Shown here: positions 7,919-16,559 of the stretch, one piece after another
How positions within the stretch are numbered: the stretch's first letter is position 1
Layout: the number at the start of each line of letters is the position of its first letter
Assembly (NCBI GenBank): GCA_002840245.1
Contig: PHAA01000011.1
Location: 87,749-151,748, forward strand
From: Firmicutes bacterium HGW-Firmicutes-15
GTDB taxonomy: Bacteria; Bacillota; Syntrophomonadia; Syntrophomonadales; Syntrophomonadaceae
DNA: 64,000 nucleotides
Direction: 5' to 3'
Program-made: the position numbers and the translations under genes
The notes under the pieces: model-generated
Databases searched by the model: none
Told to the model about the DNA's origin: nothing
Seen by the model: only the letters and a program-made list of their open reading frames with translations

Positions 7919-10315
7919 GTGATAAAAGCAAGAAGTAAAAAAATATCATTATTACTAGTTCTTATGATGCTGGCAACTATGTTTGTTGGTATTGGAACAG
8001 TAAGTGCGGCTTCCACTATTACTTGCAATAATCCATTGCAGGTTGGAACCGATGGCAACAGAACCCTGGGAACAGTAAGAGTCGATGTTGATATGACTCA
8101 ATTAAATAATGGTGATGAAATTACTTTCCGTCTACCCGCAGACTTTAAGTGGTTTACAAAACAAGCCGCCACTGACTTCAGTGGTGCTGGTAACGCAGTT
8201 AATGCTGATCAAATCCTTCAGGCTGGTGGTGCTCCCAAAGTAGCCACCCAGACAGTCTTAGAGGCTGCTGTAGTTGGTACAGGAGTAGCTGTAGGAGACG
8301 ACTTCATAGTACTGGACTTCCCAGTACCTGACAACGGTCTATCTCCAATTCTGACCGCGGCAAATAATCCGCTGTCTATAACAGTAATAAGTGACAGAGA
8401 ATTCAAATTGACCTATGATGCTACCGTTGCAGATACCACTGAAGCCAATGGTTATTTTTACATGAAGCTCCTCAGCGCTTATGTTCCATCAGGAGCTAGC
8501 ACTGAAGTACAGCTTTTTGTTGAAAAACAGCCTAGTTCTGGTTTCCCAGCAGTATCCAGTGTAACCGTTGCTACAACATCAGCGGGCGATTCCACTGCCA
8601 CCATTGACAGCTTAAAATCAATAACTGGAAATGGTACCCTTGATGTTATCCGGATTAAAGAAAACCGCGCAGCAGCGATGGACGCATGTAACCTCACTGT
8701 TAACAATAGTTATCAAACTATTACCGTTAAGCTTCCTACCGGAATGGAATGGAATGCTGCTACTACTGTGACCGGTGATTGGGGTTTAAGTGCTTATACT
8801 TTCCCAGCCTTCGATACGACCTTTGCTAATCTTGCAGCAGGTGCAACTTCAGTTGCATATGGTTATGATGCTACAGACAAACAAAAATTGTTGATTTCCG
8901 TAACTGACGCAACCGCTACCGCAGGTATCTTAAAAATTACTCCGGTAATTGACATCAGTGAAACAGATGCCAAGGTAGGCGATATCACTGTAACCTTTGG
9001 CGGCAAAGAAACTGTCACCAATGGCACACTGGTAATCGGACAATATGTTGACTTTGGTGTAGTTGTTGAAGCTGGAACTGTTAAGACAGTTAAAGCTGGT
9101 TCAAATGATTCTGAAGCTGGATATTTCTTTGTTAAAGAGAATGGTCCTGGCAGTCTGCTGAACGGCCGCTCACTTACATTGACTTTATCTGGCGATGCAA
9201 AATGGGATGCCACTCAACCAGTAGTTTCTTATGAAAAAGGTGATGCTACCCTAGGAGCATGGGCAACAGTTGGAACGGATAACCGTACCATCAAGGCTTT
9301 AGTAACTAGTGGTACAACTACTACTACAATTAAGTTCAAGACTCCAAAAGTTGTAATAGCTCCGGATGCCGTTGCCGGCGACCTGAATGTTGAAGTAGGC
9401 GGTACCGCTGGTGCTGCAGGAACCATTAAGATTGCTGACATAGTACCCCGTGTAACCGGAACTATTAGCTCTTCCAGCGACGTTCGCATAGGCCTACAGA
9501 ATCAGTTGCTTGGCGATATTCTGATTAAAGAAGGTGCGAAAGAAGCTTTACGCAAGGCTAATTTCCTAGTGAAATTACCTGAAGGTATGTCCTTTTCGGC
9601 AGTTCCTACAGTGGAAGTTACTGAAGGTGACATAAGTCTTGATACAGCCGCCATCAAACTTGTTTCAGACACTAACACAAATGACAGCGTTCTGATTACT
9701 GTTAAATCTACTTCTTCTGCTGCAAGCACGATAAAACTCAGTGCAGTTAAGATTAATGTAAACCGTGTTGTTCCTGAAGGACCATTTAAGATTGAACTCA
9801 AATCTGACGGAGTTGCTGGTGCTGCTTGTGCATTATTTACTGCTGGTTCAGTTGCAGCCAACTACTGGCCTAATACAGTAAAAGCTGTAAGCATTAGTGG
9901 TGGCGAAGTAGTAACTCCTGCTCCCGGCGAAGTAACTAATTCTTGTGCCTTTGTAGTTGGCGCAGCCACATATACAGTTAATGGCAACACTGTAGATGCA
10001 TTTGCAGCTTCCTATATCAAAGATAGCCGCACCTATCTGGCTATTCGCGATATCGCTAATGCAGTTGGAATCGACCAGGCTAATGTTATCTGGGATGGAT
10101 CAAAGAATACGGTTACCCTTATGAAGGGCGACAAAGTTGTTCAAATGACCATTGCTAGCAAAACCTTACTGATTAACGGTGCTCCAGTTACTATGGATGT
10201 AGCTCCGGAAATTGGTCCTGGTAACCGCACCATGTTACCAGCCGCATTTGTTGCTATGTCATTTGGCGCAACTGCTAGCTTTGATGCAGTTACCAACACA
10301 GTAACTATTAAATAG
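7919..10315 (+). CDS. Large secreted surface protein with three repeated modules and a C-terminal copper-amine-oxidase-like stalk domain
   Basis: A 798-residue exported protein, probably a major surface or S-layer-like component. Residues 1-30 are a signal peptide (MIKARSKKIS, a hydrophobic stretch, then VSAAS). Three related modules begin near 243 (IRIKENRAAAM), 403 (FFVKENGPGSLL) and 535 (ILIKEGAKEAL). Each continues into strand-rich sequence such as LPTGMEW, LSGDAKW or LPEGMSF. The last ~115 residues match the copper amine oxidase N-terminal-like stalk domain (Y-T-V-N-G, R-T-Y-L-A-I-R-D, V-I-W-D, T-V-T-L). Despite its name, that domain does not imply oxidase activity. The start is GTG with AAAGGAGG 10 bases upstream. 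It is divergent from and probably controlled by the adjacent ECF sigma factor. There are almost no Cys residues. The exact function is unknown. Confidence 0.8.
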   Translation: MIKARSKKISLLLVLMMLATMFVGIGTVSAASTITCNNPLQVGTDGNRTLGTVRVDVDMTQLNNGDEITFRLPADFKWFTKQAATDFSGAGNAVNADQILQAGGAPKVATQTVLEAAVVGTGVAVGDDFIVLDFPVPDNGLSPILTAANNPLSITVISDREFKLTYDATVADTTEANGYFYMKLLSAYVPSGASTEVQLFVEKQPSSGFPAVSSVTVATTSAGDSTATIDSLKSITGNGTLDVIRIKENRAAAMDACNLTVNNSYQTITVKLPTGMEWNAATTVTGDWGLSAYTFPAFDTTFANLAAGATSVAYGYDATDKQKLLISVTDATATAGILKITPVIDISETDAKVGDITVTFGGKETVTNGTLVIGQYVDFGVVVEAGTVKTVKAGSNDSEAGYFFVKENGPGSLLNGRSLTLTLSGDAKWDATQPVVSYEKGDATLGAWATVGTDNRTIKALVTSGTTTTTIKFKTPKVVIAPDAVAGDLNVEVGGTAGAAGTIKIADIVPRVTGTISSSSDVRIGLQNQLLGDILIKEGAKEALRKANFLVKLPEGMSFSAVPTVEVTEGDISLDTAAIKLVSDTNTNDSVLITVKSTSSAASTIKLSAVKINVNRVVPEGPFKIELKSDGVAGAACALFTAGSVAANYWPNTVKAVSISGGEVVTPAPGEVTNSCAFVVGAATYTVNGNTVDAFAASYIKDSRTYLAIRDIANAVGIDQANVIWDGSKNTVTLMKGDKVVQMTIASKTLLINGAPVTMDVAPEIGPGNRTMLPAAFVAMSFGATASFDAVTNTVTIK

Positions 10316-10327
10316 TAAAGTCTAATA

Positions 10328-10361
10328 AAAAGAGTCCGGTTTTATAGCCGGGCTCTTTTTT
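10328..10361 (+). terminator. Rho-independent terminator of the surface-protein gene
   Basis: AAAAGAGTCCGG pairs with CCGGGCTCTTTT around an 8-base loop, followed by a run of Ts, 13 bases after the stop codon. Confidence 0.9.
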
Positions 10362-10469
10362 TATTGAAAAAGAACTAAGATGTTAGTAAAAATTATTTAA
10401 TATAAAAATTAATTCGAAAAACGTATTCAAAGTGCGGTTTACACCTAGTTAAAATAGGAAAATTATGTA

Positions 10470-10498
10470 TTGACCAGCCAGTCGGTTAGCTATATAAT
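10470..10498 (+). promoter_or_regulatory. Sigma-A promoter of the TolC-like gene with embedded TetR-type operator candidate
   Basis: TTGACC (10470-10475), a 17-base spacer and TATAAT (10493-10498). The sequence TGACCAGCCAGTCGG (10471-10485) covers the -35 and spacer. It closely resembles TGACCGGCGGGTCGG at 25609-25623, just downstream of the efflux-operon promoter. Shared control by the TetR protein encoded at 30137 is an inference. Confidence 0.65.
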
Positions 10499-10544
10499 TA
10501 GATAATAAAGAAAATATTAACTAAACGGTAAGGGATGGTATTAT

Positions 10545-11642
10545 ATGCGTAAATGGATATCTGCAATTATAGTAAGCCTTCTTATTATAGCTACAACAAG
10601 CCAAGGGATCATGGCTTCCGAATCACAGGGGGATCAGACAGTAGGCAAAACCTTAACTTTTGAGCAGGCAGCAGACTTGGCACTGAAAAACAGTACTACC
10701 ATTAAGAGTGCTGACTATAACATTGAAAGTGGGGAACTAGTACGTAACGCGTCGGCTGATAATGCAAAATGTATACCTTCCGATGGTACCAATTCCACGG
10801 CTTCAAGGGCCTATACCAGTCTAGTTTCAGCAGATATATCTTGGAATATGTCTAAAAAAACCAGAACCCTGGAAGGTGACAAGCTTGAATTATCTGTATA
10901 TAAAGAATATATAAATATGATTAAAGCCATAGAGAACCTAAATTATGCACAGGTGACATTGAAGAATACCCAGTGGCAGTGGAATGTTGCTCAAATAAAT
11001 TATCAAGTGGGAATTACCAGTCAGACGCAAAAGAATGCCAGTGACACCGAGCTTAAGGCAGCTCAGAACTCATTGAGATTAGCAGAAATCGCATTAGATA
11101 CTGAATACCAGACATTTAATAAACTTGTAGGCTTAAATCCGACCGAAAGACCAGTCCTGGCTGAAAAACCGAATTATAGCTTATTGAAGATTGATGATCT
11201 CCAAAGCTCAGTAACCCGCACTTTGGAACAAAGCCCCTCTGTGTGGAAGGTTGATCAAAGCGTTATCCAGGCCCAGTTAGCAATAGAGCTTTATGACTGG
11301 AGTAGTTCGTCTACTTCTCCTTATAAGACTAAACAAATTGCTCTTACCCAAGCCGAGCTAAGTGCAAGTGAAACTAAGGAACAAGTAGCTCAGGCAGTAA
11401 GAGACTTGTATAATTCAATTTGTAATCAGGAAGAGACCTATAACACCCAGCAGGAAGCCATAAAGCTAGCTGAAGATACTCTAAGGGTTAAACGAGTAAT
11501 GTTTGAAATAGGGATGGCAACCAAAACCGATGTTCAGACTGCGGAGTTAGCGTTGGAAAAAGCTAAGAAAGATCTGAACGCAACTATCTACCAGCACGAA
11601 TACCTGAAACTAACCTTTGCCAAGCCGTGGGCAGCAAGCTAA
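10545..11642 (+). CDS. TolC-like (outer membrane efflux protein family) exported protein
   Basis: A 365-residue protein with a signal peptide (residues 1-24, cut after IMAS). Long amphipathic helices are typical of the OEP/TolC family: TLTFEQAADLALKNS at the N-terminus is the signature, and the C-terminal half repeats it with QAVRDLYNSI and GMATKTDVQTAELALEKAKKDL. It is shorter than proteobacterial TolC (about 450-490 residues), and I see no clear pair of beta-hairpins for an outer-membrane barrel. In a bacterium with no visible outer-membrane genes its location is uncertain: cell wall, or membrane-associated. The likely partners are the HlyD-like and RND proteins at 25.8-30.1 kb, whose promoter shares an operator-like motif with this one. 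The start is ATG; the upstream AAGGGATGG site is modest. Confidence 0.8.
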   Translation: MRKWISAIIVSLLIIATTSQGIMASESQGDQTVGKTLTFEQAADLALKNSTTIKSADYNIESGELVRNASADNAKCIPSDGTNSTASRAYTSLVSADISWNMSKKTRTLEGDKLELSVYKEYINMIKAIENLNYAQVTLKNTQWQWNVAQINYQVGITSQTQKNASDTELKAAQNSLRLAEIALDTEYQTFNKLVGLNPTERPVLAEKPNYSLLKIDDLQSSVTRTLEQSPSVWKVDQSVIQAQLAIELYDWSSSSTSPYKTKQIALTQAELSASETKEQVAQAVRDLYNSICNQEETYNTQQEAIKLAEDTLRVKRVMFEIGMATKTDVQTAELALEKAKKDLNATIYQHEYLKLTFAKPWAAS

Positions 11643-12011
11643 ACGCAAAACAAATATTTGGTGCTTGGCAAACAAATTATCCAACATATTTTTATGAAGA
11701 TCATTTCCTGTTACGACAGTAGCGGGAGGTGATTTTTTTTGGAAGAAAGCAACAGGTCGAATAGCTGAGAGTAATGAATGGTGTGATTCAGAGGGAAAAT
11801 ATAAAAGCGTCCTGGTTCAGAAACACAGATATAGTGGCCAAATTACAAAAGGGCATGTATGGCCAATCCAGCGAAAAAACTGACTATTGCCGAAAACGCA
11901 AAATCTGAATTGTAATGAAGCGAACCCCCCGGTAAGATATGACAAGTTGTACCTGGGGTTGCTGTGTAAAGGTATCTGTTTATTAAGCGCTTACGGAGAA
12001 TAAGGGTACTC
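11643..12011. other. Intergenic stretch without a recognisable gene
   Basis: No convincing coding frame is present. GGGAGGTG at about 11725 resembles a ribosome site, but the frame behind its TTG closes after nine codons. A fragmentary frame around 11830-11905 may be decayed coding sequence, but I could not identify it. The right half contains an element also found in inverted orientation near the window end (see 11918-11994). Confidence 0.4.
11918..11994. repeat. Hairpin-plus-palindrome element, copy 1 (inverted copy at 63902-63975)
   Basis: An imperfect hairpin CCCCGGTA...TACCTGGGG (about 11926-11958) is followed by GGGGTTGCT and, about 22 bases on, by ATTAAGCGCTTAC (11982-11994). Read on the minus strand, the window end shows the same parts in the same order, including the identical 13-mer. 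The AAGCGCTT core also resembles a CcpA cre half-palindrome. Its role is unknown. Confidence 0.6.
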
Positions 12012-12040
12012 TTTAACATACAGGGCAAATCTGGTATAAT
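12012..12040 (+). promoter_or_regulatory. Sigma-A promoter of the dTDP-sugar operon
   Basis: TTTAAC (12012-12017), a 17-base spacer and a perfect TATAAT (12035-12040), 45 bases before the rfbA start codon. Confidence 0.75.
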
Positions 12041-12084
12041 TCCATTCAAAGTAAGATGGATATTTAAAGGAAAGGTCGTTTTCC

Positions 12085-12969
12085 ATGAAAGGGATTATTT
12101 TAGCTGGAGGTAGCGGAACCCGCCTATACCCCCTCACTCAGTGCATTTCGAAGCAGTTGCTTCCTATATATGATAAGCCCATGATTTATTACCCCTTATC
12201 GGTATTAATGCTGGCTGAGATTAAGGATATCCTGATTATCTCGACTCCTGAGGATATTAGTAGATTTGAAAATCTTTTAGGTGATGGGCGTCAGCTGGGA
12301 TTATCCCTTTCTTATGCCGTGCAGCCGTCACCGGATGGATTGGCGCAGGCTTTTATTATTGGAGAGGATTTCATAGGTCGGGATCGGGCAGCCATGGTTC
12401 TGGGCGACAATATCTTTTATGGGCAGGGGTTTACCCCGATGCTGCGACGGGTGGCTGCTCGCCAGGAGGGGGCCACAGTTTTTGCGTACCGGGTTAAGGA
12501 CCCTACTAGGTTCGGTATAGTGGAATTTGATAAAGAACAACGGGCAGTGTCCCTGGAGGAGAAGCCGGCTCAACCGAAATCTAATTTTGCAGTGACGGGA
12601 CTGTATTTTTATGATAACCAGGTGGTCGAAATGGCCAAAGGTCTGCAGCCATCTAAGCGGGGGGAACTGGAAATAACGGATTTGAACCGTATTTATCTGG
12701 AGAAAAACCAGCTGAATGTTGAACTATTAGGGCGTGGTTTTGCCTGGCTGGACACGGGAACTTTCGAAGCCCTCCAGCAAGCAGCTCTGTTTATAGAGAC
12801 TTTACAAAACCGTCAGGGATTTAAGGTAGCCTGTCTGGAAGAAATCGCATATTATATGAACTGGATTAGCCGGGAACAATTAATAGCGCTGGCTGAGCCC
12901 TTGAGCAAAAATGAGTACGGGCAGTATCTGCTGGATATTGCAAACAGCGATTATAGTAAACCCCTGTAA
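12085..12969 (+). CDS. rfbA: Glucose-1-phosphate thymidylyltransferase
   Basis: Makes dTDP-glucose from dTTP and glucose-1-phosphate, the first step of dTDP-deoxysugar synthesis in the cytoplasm. The 294-residue length is normal. The nucleotide-binding motif [11 protein letters not shown] is at residues 8-18, the conserved [14 protein letters not shown] follows, and the metal-binding Asp108 is in LGDNIFYG. The C-terminal EITDLN and [11 protein letters not shown] motifs are intact. AAAGGAAAGG precedes the ATG. It is the first gene of an operon with rfbB, an FdtA-like isomerase, an acetyltransferase, GT2, GtrA and an aminotransferase. Together these point to an amino-dideoxyhexose rather than rhamnose, since rfbC and rfbD are absent here. 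Confidence 0.96.
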   Translation: MKGIILAGGSGTRLYPLTQCISKQLLPIYDKPMIYYPLSVLMLAEIKDILIISTPEDISRFENLLGDGRQLGLSLSYAVQPSPDGLAQAFIIGEDFIGRDRAAMVLGDNIFYGQGFTPMLRRVAARQEGATVFAYRVKDPTRFGIVEFDKEQRAVSLEEKPAQPKSNFAVTGLYFYDNQVVEMAKGLQPSKRGELEITDLNRIYLEKNQLNVELLGRGFAWLDTGTFEALQQAALFIETLQNRQGFKVACLEEIAYYMNWISREQLIALAEPLSKNEYGQYLLDIANSDYSKPL

Positions 12970-13008
12970 GGTGCCATGATCAGGGATAATTGATGGGAGT
13001 CATGCAAA

Positions 13009-14070
13009 ATGAATGGTGACAAAACTAGGCCGGTAAGCATATTGGTAACCGGGGGAGCAGGCTTTATTGGTTCCAATTTCATTCCTTATTATATAAACAA
13101 ACATCCCGAGCATTGCATTATTAATCTGGATATTCTTAGCTATGCGGGTAATCTGGATAACCTGTGCGAAGTAGCAGGAGACCAGCGCTATAAATTTATA
13201 CGTGGTGATATTGGCAACCGGGAACTGCTGGAACATCTCTTTGCGGAGTATGATATCCGCGGGGTTATTCACTTTGCGGCAGAATCTCATGTTGACAATT
13301 CTATATCAGGTCCTGATATTTTTATTAGGACTAACATTAACGGTACTTTTACCCTCTTGGATGTGGCGCGAAAGTACTGGATGGATGCGCCCCATCAATG
13401 CAAACTTGGATATGAAACATGCCGCTTTCACCATATATCAACCGATGAAGTCTATGGGAGCCTGGAGGAGACGGGCCTATTTACCGAAGAAACTCCATAT
13501 GCTCCCAACAGCCCGTACAGCGCCAGCAAGGCTAGCTCCGACCTGATTGTCCGGAGTTATTTTCATACCTACGGTATGAATGTAGTAACCAGTAATTGTT
13601 CCAACAATTATGGGCCTAAACAACACAACGAAAAGCTGATCCCCACCATAATTAGAAAAGCCATGGCATTAGAGCCAGTGCCTATCTACGGAGATGGCCG
13701 CAACATCAGGGACTGGTTATATGTACTGGACCACTGTAAAGGGATTGATCTGGTTTTTAACCATGGAAAAAGTGGGGAAAGCTATAATATAGGCGGCAAC
13801 AATGAACGTGAAAACCTTTATATAGCCCGAATTATTTGTAAGATAATTGATGAACTGGCCCCCGAGAATAAGAATGGCTCACAAATCAGCTCATACACAG
13901 AATTGATTACTTTTGTTACCGATCGCCCTGGACATGACCGCCGTTATGCCATAGATGCCAGCAAGATTGAAAAAGAGCTGGGCTGGAAAGCGGAGGAGGA
14001 TTTCGAAAGTGGGATTTTGAAAACAGTTCAGTGGTACCTTCGGGATTATAAACCACTAAACTACTTATAA
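13009..14070 (+). CDS. rfbB: dTDP-glucose 4,6-dehydratase
   Basis: Converts dTDP-glucose to dTDP-4-keto-6-deoxyglucose. It is an extended short-chain dehydrogenase of 353 residues. TGGAGFIGS (14-22) binds NAD. STDEVYG (144-150) supplies the Asp-Glu pair specific to 4,6-dehydratases. Tyr170-x3-Lys174 (YSASK) is the catalytic pair. The RDWLYVLDHC and RPGHDRRYAID motifs near the C-terminus are typical. GGGAG lies about 10 bases before the ATG. It is second in the dTDP-sugar operon, 39 bases after rfbA. The next gene would rearrange its product. Confidence 0.96.
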   Translation: MNGDKTRPVSILVTGGAGFIGSNFIPYYINKHPEHCIINLDILSYAGNLDNLCEVAGDQRYKFIRGDIGNRELLEHLFAEYDIRGVIHFAAESHVDNSISGPDIFIRTNINGTFTLLDVARKYWMDAPHQCKLGYETCRFHHISTDEVYGSLEETGLFTEETPYAPNSPYSASKASSDLIVRSYFHTYGMNVVTSNCSNNYGPKQHNEKLIPTIIRKAMALEPVPIYGDGRNIRDWLYVLDHCKGIDLVFNHGKSGESYNIGGNNERENLYIARIICKIIDELAPENKNGSQISSYTELITFVTDRPGHDRRYAIDASKIEKELGWKAEEDFESGILKTVQWYLRDYKPLNYL

Positions 14071-14083
14071 GGGGAATTACCAG

Positions 14084-14491
14084 ATGGAATATATTACTTA
14101 TGATTTTAAGATACGTGGGGATGAGAGAGGGTCTTTGATAGCTATAGAAGAGAATGCTGATATACCTTTTTCTATTAAGCGGGTTTATTATATATTTAAC
14201 ACCCAGGAAGGGGTCAACAGGGGGCTGCACGCCCATAGAACCTTGAGGCAGGTTCTAGTATGCGTTAATGGGAGCTGTAAGATACTGCTGGACGATGGGG
14301 CTGAAAAAGTTACGGTTTCTATGGATAAGGCATTTCAGGGACTCCTGGTAGACCCCATGATCTGGCATGAAATGTATGATTTTTCCGTGGATTGCGTATT
14401 ACTGGCATTAGCCGGTGATTTTTACGATGAGAAAGATTATATAAGGGATTACGGGGAATTTAGCGAATTAGTAAAAGTGCGGGTTAAGTAA
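14084..14491 (+). CDS. fdtA: dTDP-4-keto-6-deoxyhexose 3,4-ketoisomerase (FdtA/QdtA-type cupin)
   Basis: A single-domain cupin (WxcM-like) of 135 residues. Such enzymes move the keto group of dTDP-4-keto-6-deoxyglucose from C4 to C3. The family pattern is visible: RGSLIAIEE at the start, then RVYYIFNTQEGVNRGLHAHRTLRQVLVCVNGSC with the His-x-His active-site pair, and WHEMYDFS near the end. FdtA gives the galacto and QdtA the gluco product; I cannot tell which from sequence alone. The following acetyltransferase and aminotransferase complete a route to dTDP-3-acetamido-3,6-dideoxyhexose, known from S-layer glycans of Gram-positive bacteria. It begins 14 bases after rfbB and is surely co-transcribed. 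Confidence 0.88.
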   Translation: MEYITYDFKIRGDERGSLIAIEENADIPFSIKRVYYIFNTQEGVNRGLHAHRTLRQVLVCVNGSCKILLDDGAEKVTVSMDKAFQGLLVDPMIWHEMYDFSVDCVLLALAGDFYDEKDYIRDYGEFSELVKVRVK

Positions 14492-14507
14492 TAAAGGGGA
14501 TGTTTCT

Positions 14508-15230
14508 TTGATCAGTGCAATGGCCGTTGTACAGACGGATGATATTGGTGATAATATAGAGATAATGGAGTTCGCTGTAATAAGACAAGGGGTTAGAATC
14601 GGCAATAATGTAGTTATTCATCCCTTTGTAGTAATCGAAAGCGGTGTCGTAATCGGTGATAATGTTGAGATTTTTCCGGGCAGTTATATCGGTAAAGTCC
14701 CCAAAGGAGCAGCTCTGGCCCGAAAGCCTGATTATCGCGAACATGTGGAGATTAGTAGTAATTGCAGTATTGGCCCTAATGCGGTAGTTTATTACGATGT
14801 GGAAATAGGTGAGAACACTCTGATCGGCGATGGGGCTTCTATTCGGGAACAATGCCGGATAGGTTCCAATTGTATATTGAGCCGATATGTTACGGTTAAT
14901 TACGCCACTGTTGTGGGTAACAATACGAAGATAATGGATTCAACTCACATTACCGGGAATTGCAGAATAGGGAATGACGTCTTTATCAGTTTATGTGTAG
15001 GCAGCACCAATGATAATGCGATCGGCAAAATGGGCTATAATAAAGCACGTGTCCAAGGGCCCACCATTGAAGATGGGGTGGCAGTCGGTGCGGGTGCCAT
15101 GCTTATGCCGGGGATTATCATTCATAAAGATGCGATCGTCGGCGCTGGTTCGGTAGTAACGAAGGATGTACCGGAAAGAGCTGTCGTGATGGGCAGCCCG
15201 GCCACAATTAAGAGGTATGTGAGTGGGTAG
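14508..15230 (+). CDS. Left-handed beta-helix (hexapeptide) acyltransferase, probably N-acetylates dTDP-3-amino-3,6-dideoxyhexose
   Basis: A 240-residue protein almost entirely built of hexapeptide repeats ([LIV]-G-x4), for example VRIGNNVVIH, GVVIGDNVEI, EIGENTLIGD, CRIGSNCILS and VGAGAMLMPG. This indicates a trimeric LbetaH acetyl-CoA transferase. The last stretch AIVGAGSVVTKDVPERAVVMGSPA is the usual C-terminal coil of sugar N-acetyltransferases. In FdtC/QdtC pathways this enzyme acetylates the amine installed by the aminotransferase, which fits its place between the isomerase and the FdtB-like gene. The start is TTG at 14508 with GGGGA 8 bases before it; an in-frame ATG at 14520 is an alternative. 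The substrate is inferred from context. Confidence 0.82.
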   Translation: MISAMAVVQTDDIGDNIEIMEFAVIRQGVRIGNNVVIHPFVVIESGVVIGDNVEIFPGSYIGKVPKGAALARKPDYREHVEISSNCSIGPNAVVYYDVEIGENTLIGDGASIREQCRIGSNCILSRYVTVNYATVVGNNTKIMDSTHITGNCRIGNDVFISLCVGSTNDNAIGKMGYNKARVQGPTIEDGVAVGAGAMLMPGIIIHKDAIVGAGSVVTKDVPERAVVMGSPATIKRYVSG

Positions 15231-15244
15231 GGGAGATTATTAGT

Positions 15245-16168
15245 ATGAAGAAACTTTCGGTGGTAATTCCCGTTTACTATAATGAAGGGTCCCTTCCAGG
15301 CTTATTTGTTGAATTAATAAAGGTGGAAGAGCAGCTGCTGGCCAGGGGGATTGAACTGGAAATTATCTTTGTGGATGATGGTTCCGGGGACTGCTCATTC
15401 GGGGAATTACTGAAGATTAAGGAGCAGAGACAAGCTACCATAATCATCAAGCTGGCGCGCAATTTTGGTGCTATACACGCAGTGAAAACTGGTCTGCAAT
15501 ATGTGACTGGGGATTGTTTTACCATGCTGGCAGCCGACCTGCAGGATCCGCCGGAATTGCTTATAACTATGGCTGATAAATGGCTGGCTGGTTCAAAATT
15601 TATTATATGTGTACGCGAGTCACGCCAGGATCCGTTCTTAAGCAAAATGTTTGCTCGGATGTATTACGGCATACTACGTTTTGCAGTAGCCAAAGATTAC
15701 CCATCGGGTGGGTTTGACCTGGCTTTGATGGACAGCTTGATGCTGCCTTACCTGCAGAAGAGTGGAAAGAATATTAACATAAGCCTGTTTGCCTACTGGC
15801 TTGGTTTTGAACCGGAAGTTATTAATTACCAGCGCCAGGAAAGGGTGCATGGAAAATCGAGGTGGACATTCAGTAAGAAATTTACCTACCTGCTGGATTC
15901 TATTTTAGGTTTTTCGGTGGTTCCGATTCGGATGATCTCCTTTACAGGTTTTGTGGTGGCATTGTTGAGCTTTATATATGGAGTAGTTACGGTGGTAAAT
16001 GCCAATATTAATCATGCGATTGTACCGGGATTTACTACTATTGCGACGTTAATTTCTTTTCTGTTAGGTCTGATTATTATAATGCTGGGGGTTATTGGCG
16101 AATACCTCTGGCGTATTTTTGATGAAGTGAACCAAAGACCGGAATATGTGATCCATGAAGTTCACTAG
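15245..16168 (+). CDS. GT2 family glycosyltransferase, GtrB/DPM1-like, polyprenyl-phosphate sugar synthase
   Basis: A 307-residue enzyme. The cytoplasmic GT-A domain (about 1-225) contains VVIPVYYNEGSL, Asp44-Asp45 (FVDDGSGD) and AADLQDPPE, and the RVHGKSRWTFSKKF segment is typical of GtrB/ArnC/DPM1 enzymes. Two C-terminal membrane segments follow (about 230-255 and 265-290). These enzymes load a sugar on undecaprenyl phosphate at the inner face of the membrane. The gene overlaps the following GtrA gene by 14 bases, the classical flippase partner. With the multispanning protein at 18130 it may form a GtrA/GtrB/GT-C system that adds a sugar outside the membrane. The donor is unknown; the dTDP-sugar made by this operon is one possibility. 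Confidence 0.87.
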   Translation: MKKLSVVIPVYYNEGSLPGLFVELIKVEEQLLARGIELEIIFVDDGSGDCSFGELLKIKEQRQATIIIKLARNFGAIHAVKTGLQYVTGDCFTMLAADLQDPPELLITMADKWLAGSKFIICVRESRQDPFLSKMFARMYYGILRFAVAKDYPSGGFDLALMDSLMLPYLQKSGKNINISLFAYWLGFEPEVINYQRQERVHGKSRWTFSKKFTYLLDSILGFSVVPIRMISFTGFVVALLSFIYGVVTVVNANINHAIVPGFTTIATLISFLLGLIIIMLGVIGEYLWRIFDEVNQRPEYVIHEVH

Positions 16169-16538
16169 CTTAAATATAAAAGAATATGCCAGTTTTTTGC
16201 TTTGCGGGGCGGCCAACACCGTACTGACTTATGCCATGTATGCTGTATTTCTCCTTCTTATGCCGTATAAGCTGTCCTACAGCCTGGCTTATATATGTGG
16301 CATCATTATTTCCTACTATCTGAACAGCCAGTTTGTTTTTAAGGAACCGGTTTCATTGGCTAAGTTCCTGAAGTACCCGGTGGTTTATATTGTCCAGTAC
16401 CTGCTGGGCATAGTAATTTTGTATATTTGTGTTGATGTTTTGGCTATTAGTAAATGGCTGGCTCCAATAGTGGTTATTATCATCAGCCTGCCGGTAACGT
16501 TTGGGTTAAGCAAACTGATTATTAAGGGGCCGGAGTAA
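16155..16538 (+). CDS. GtrA family small membrane protein (putative polyprenyl-linked sugar flippase)
   Basis: A 127-residue protein with four membrane helices and the GtrA signature FLLCGAANTVLTYAMYAVF near the N-terminus, then YICGIIISYYLNSQFVFKE. GtrA proteins are thought to flip lipid-linked sugars across the membrane. It overlaps the GT2 gene by 14 bases, so the two are translationally coupled. A charged C-terminal SKLIIKG tail follows the last helix. The family is clear, but direct proof of flippase function is limited for the whole family. Confidence 0.88.
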   Translation: MKFTSLNIKEYASFLLCGAANTVLTYAMYAVFLLLMPYKLSYSLAYICGIIISYYLNSQFVFKEPVSLAKFLKYPVVYIVQYLLGIVILYICVDVLAISKWLAPIVVIIISLPVTFGLSKLIIKGPE

Positions 16539-16559
16539 ATTCCTGTATTAAGGGGTGGA

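Noticed and set aside
7919..10315. Copper amine oxidase activity for the surface protein
   Set aside because: Only the N-terminal-like stalk domain is present; no catalytic oxidase domain or topaquinone motif exists in the protein.
11719..11775. GGGAGGTG ribosome-like site followed by TTG as a small gene
   Set aside because: The frame ends after nine codons and shows no similarity to anything I know.
12085..14070. A rhamnose (rfbABCD) operon
   Set aside because: rfbC and rfbD are absent; an FdtA-like isomerase and an aminotransferase follow instead.
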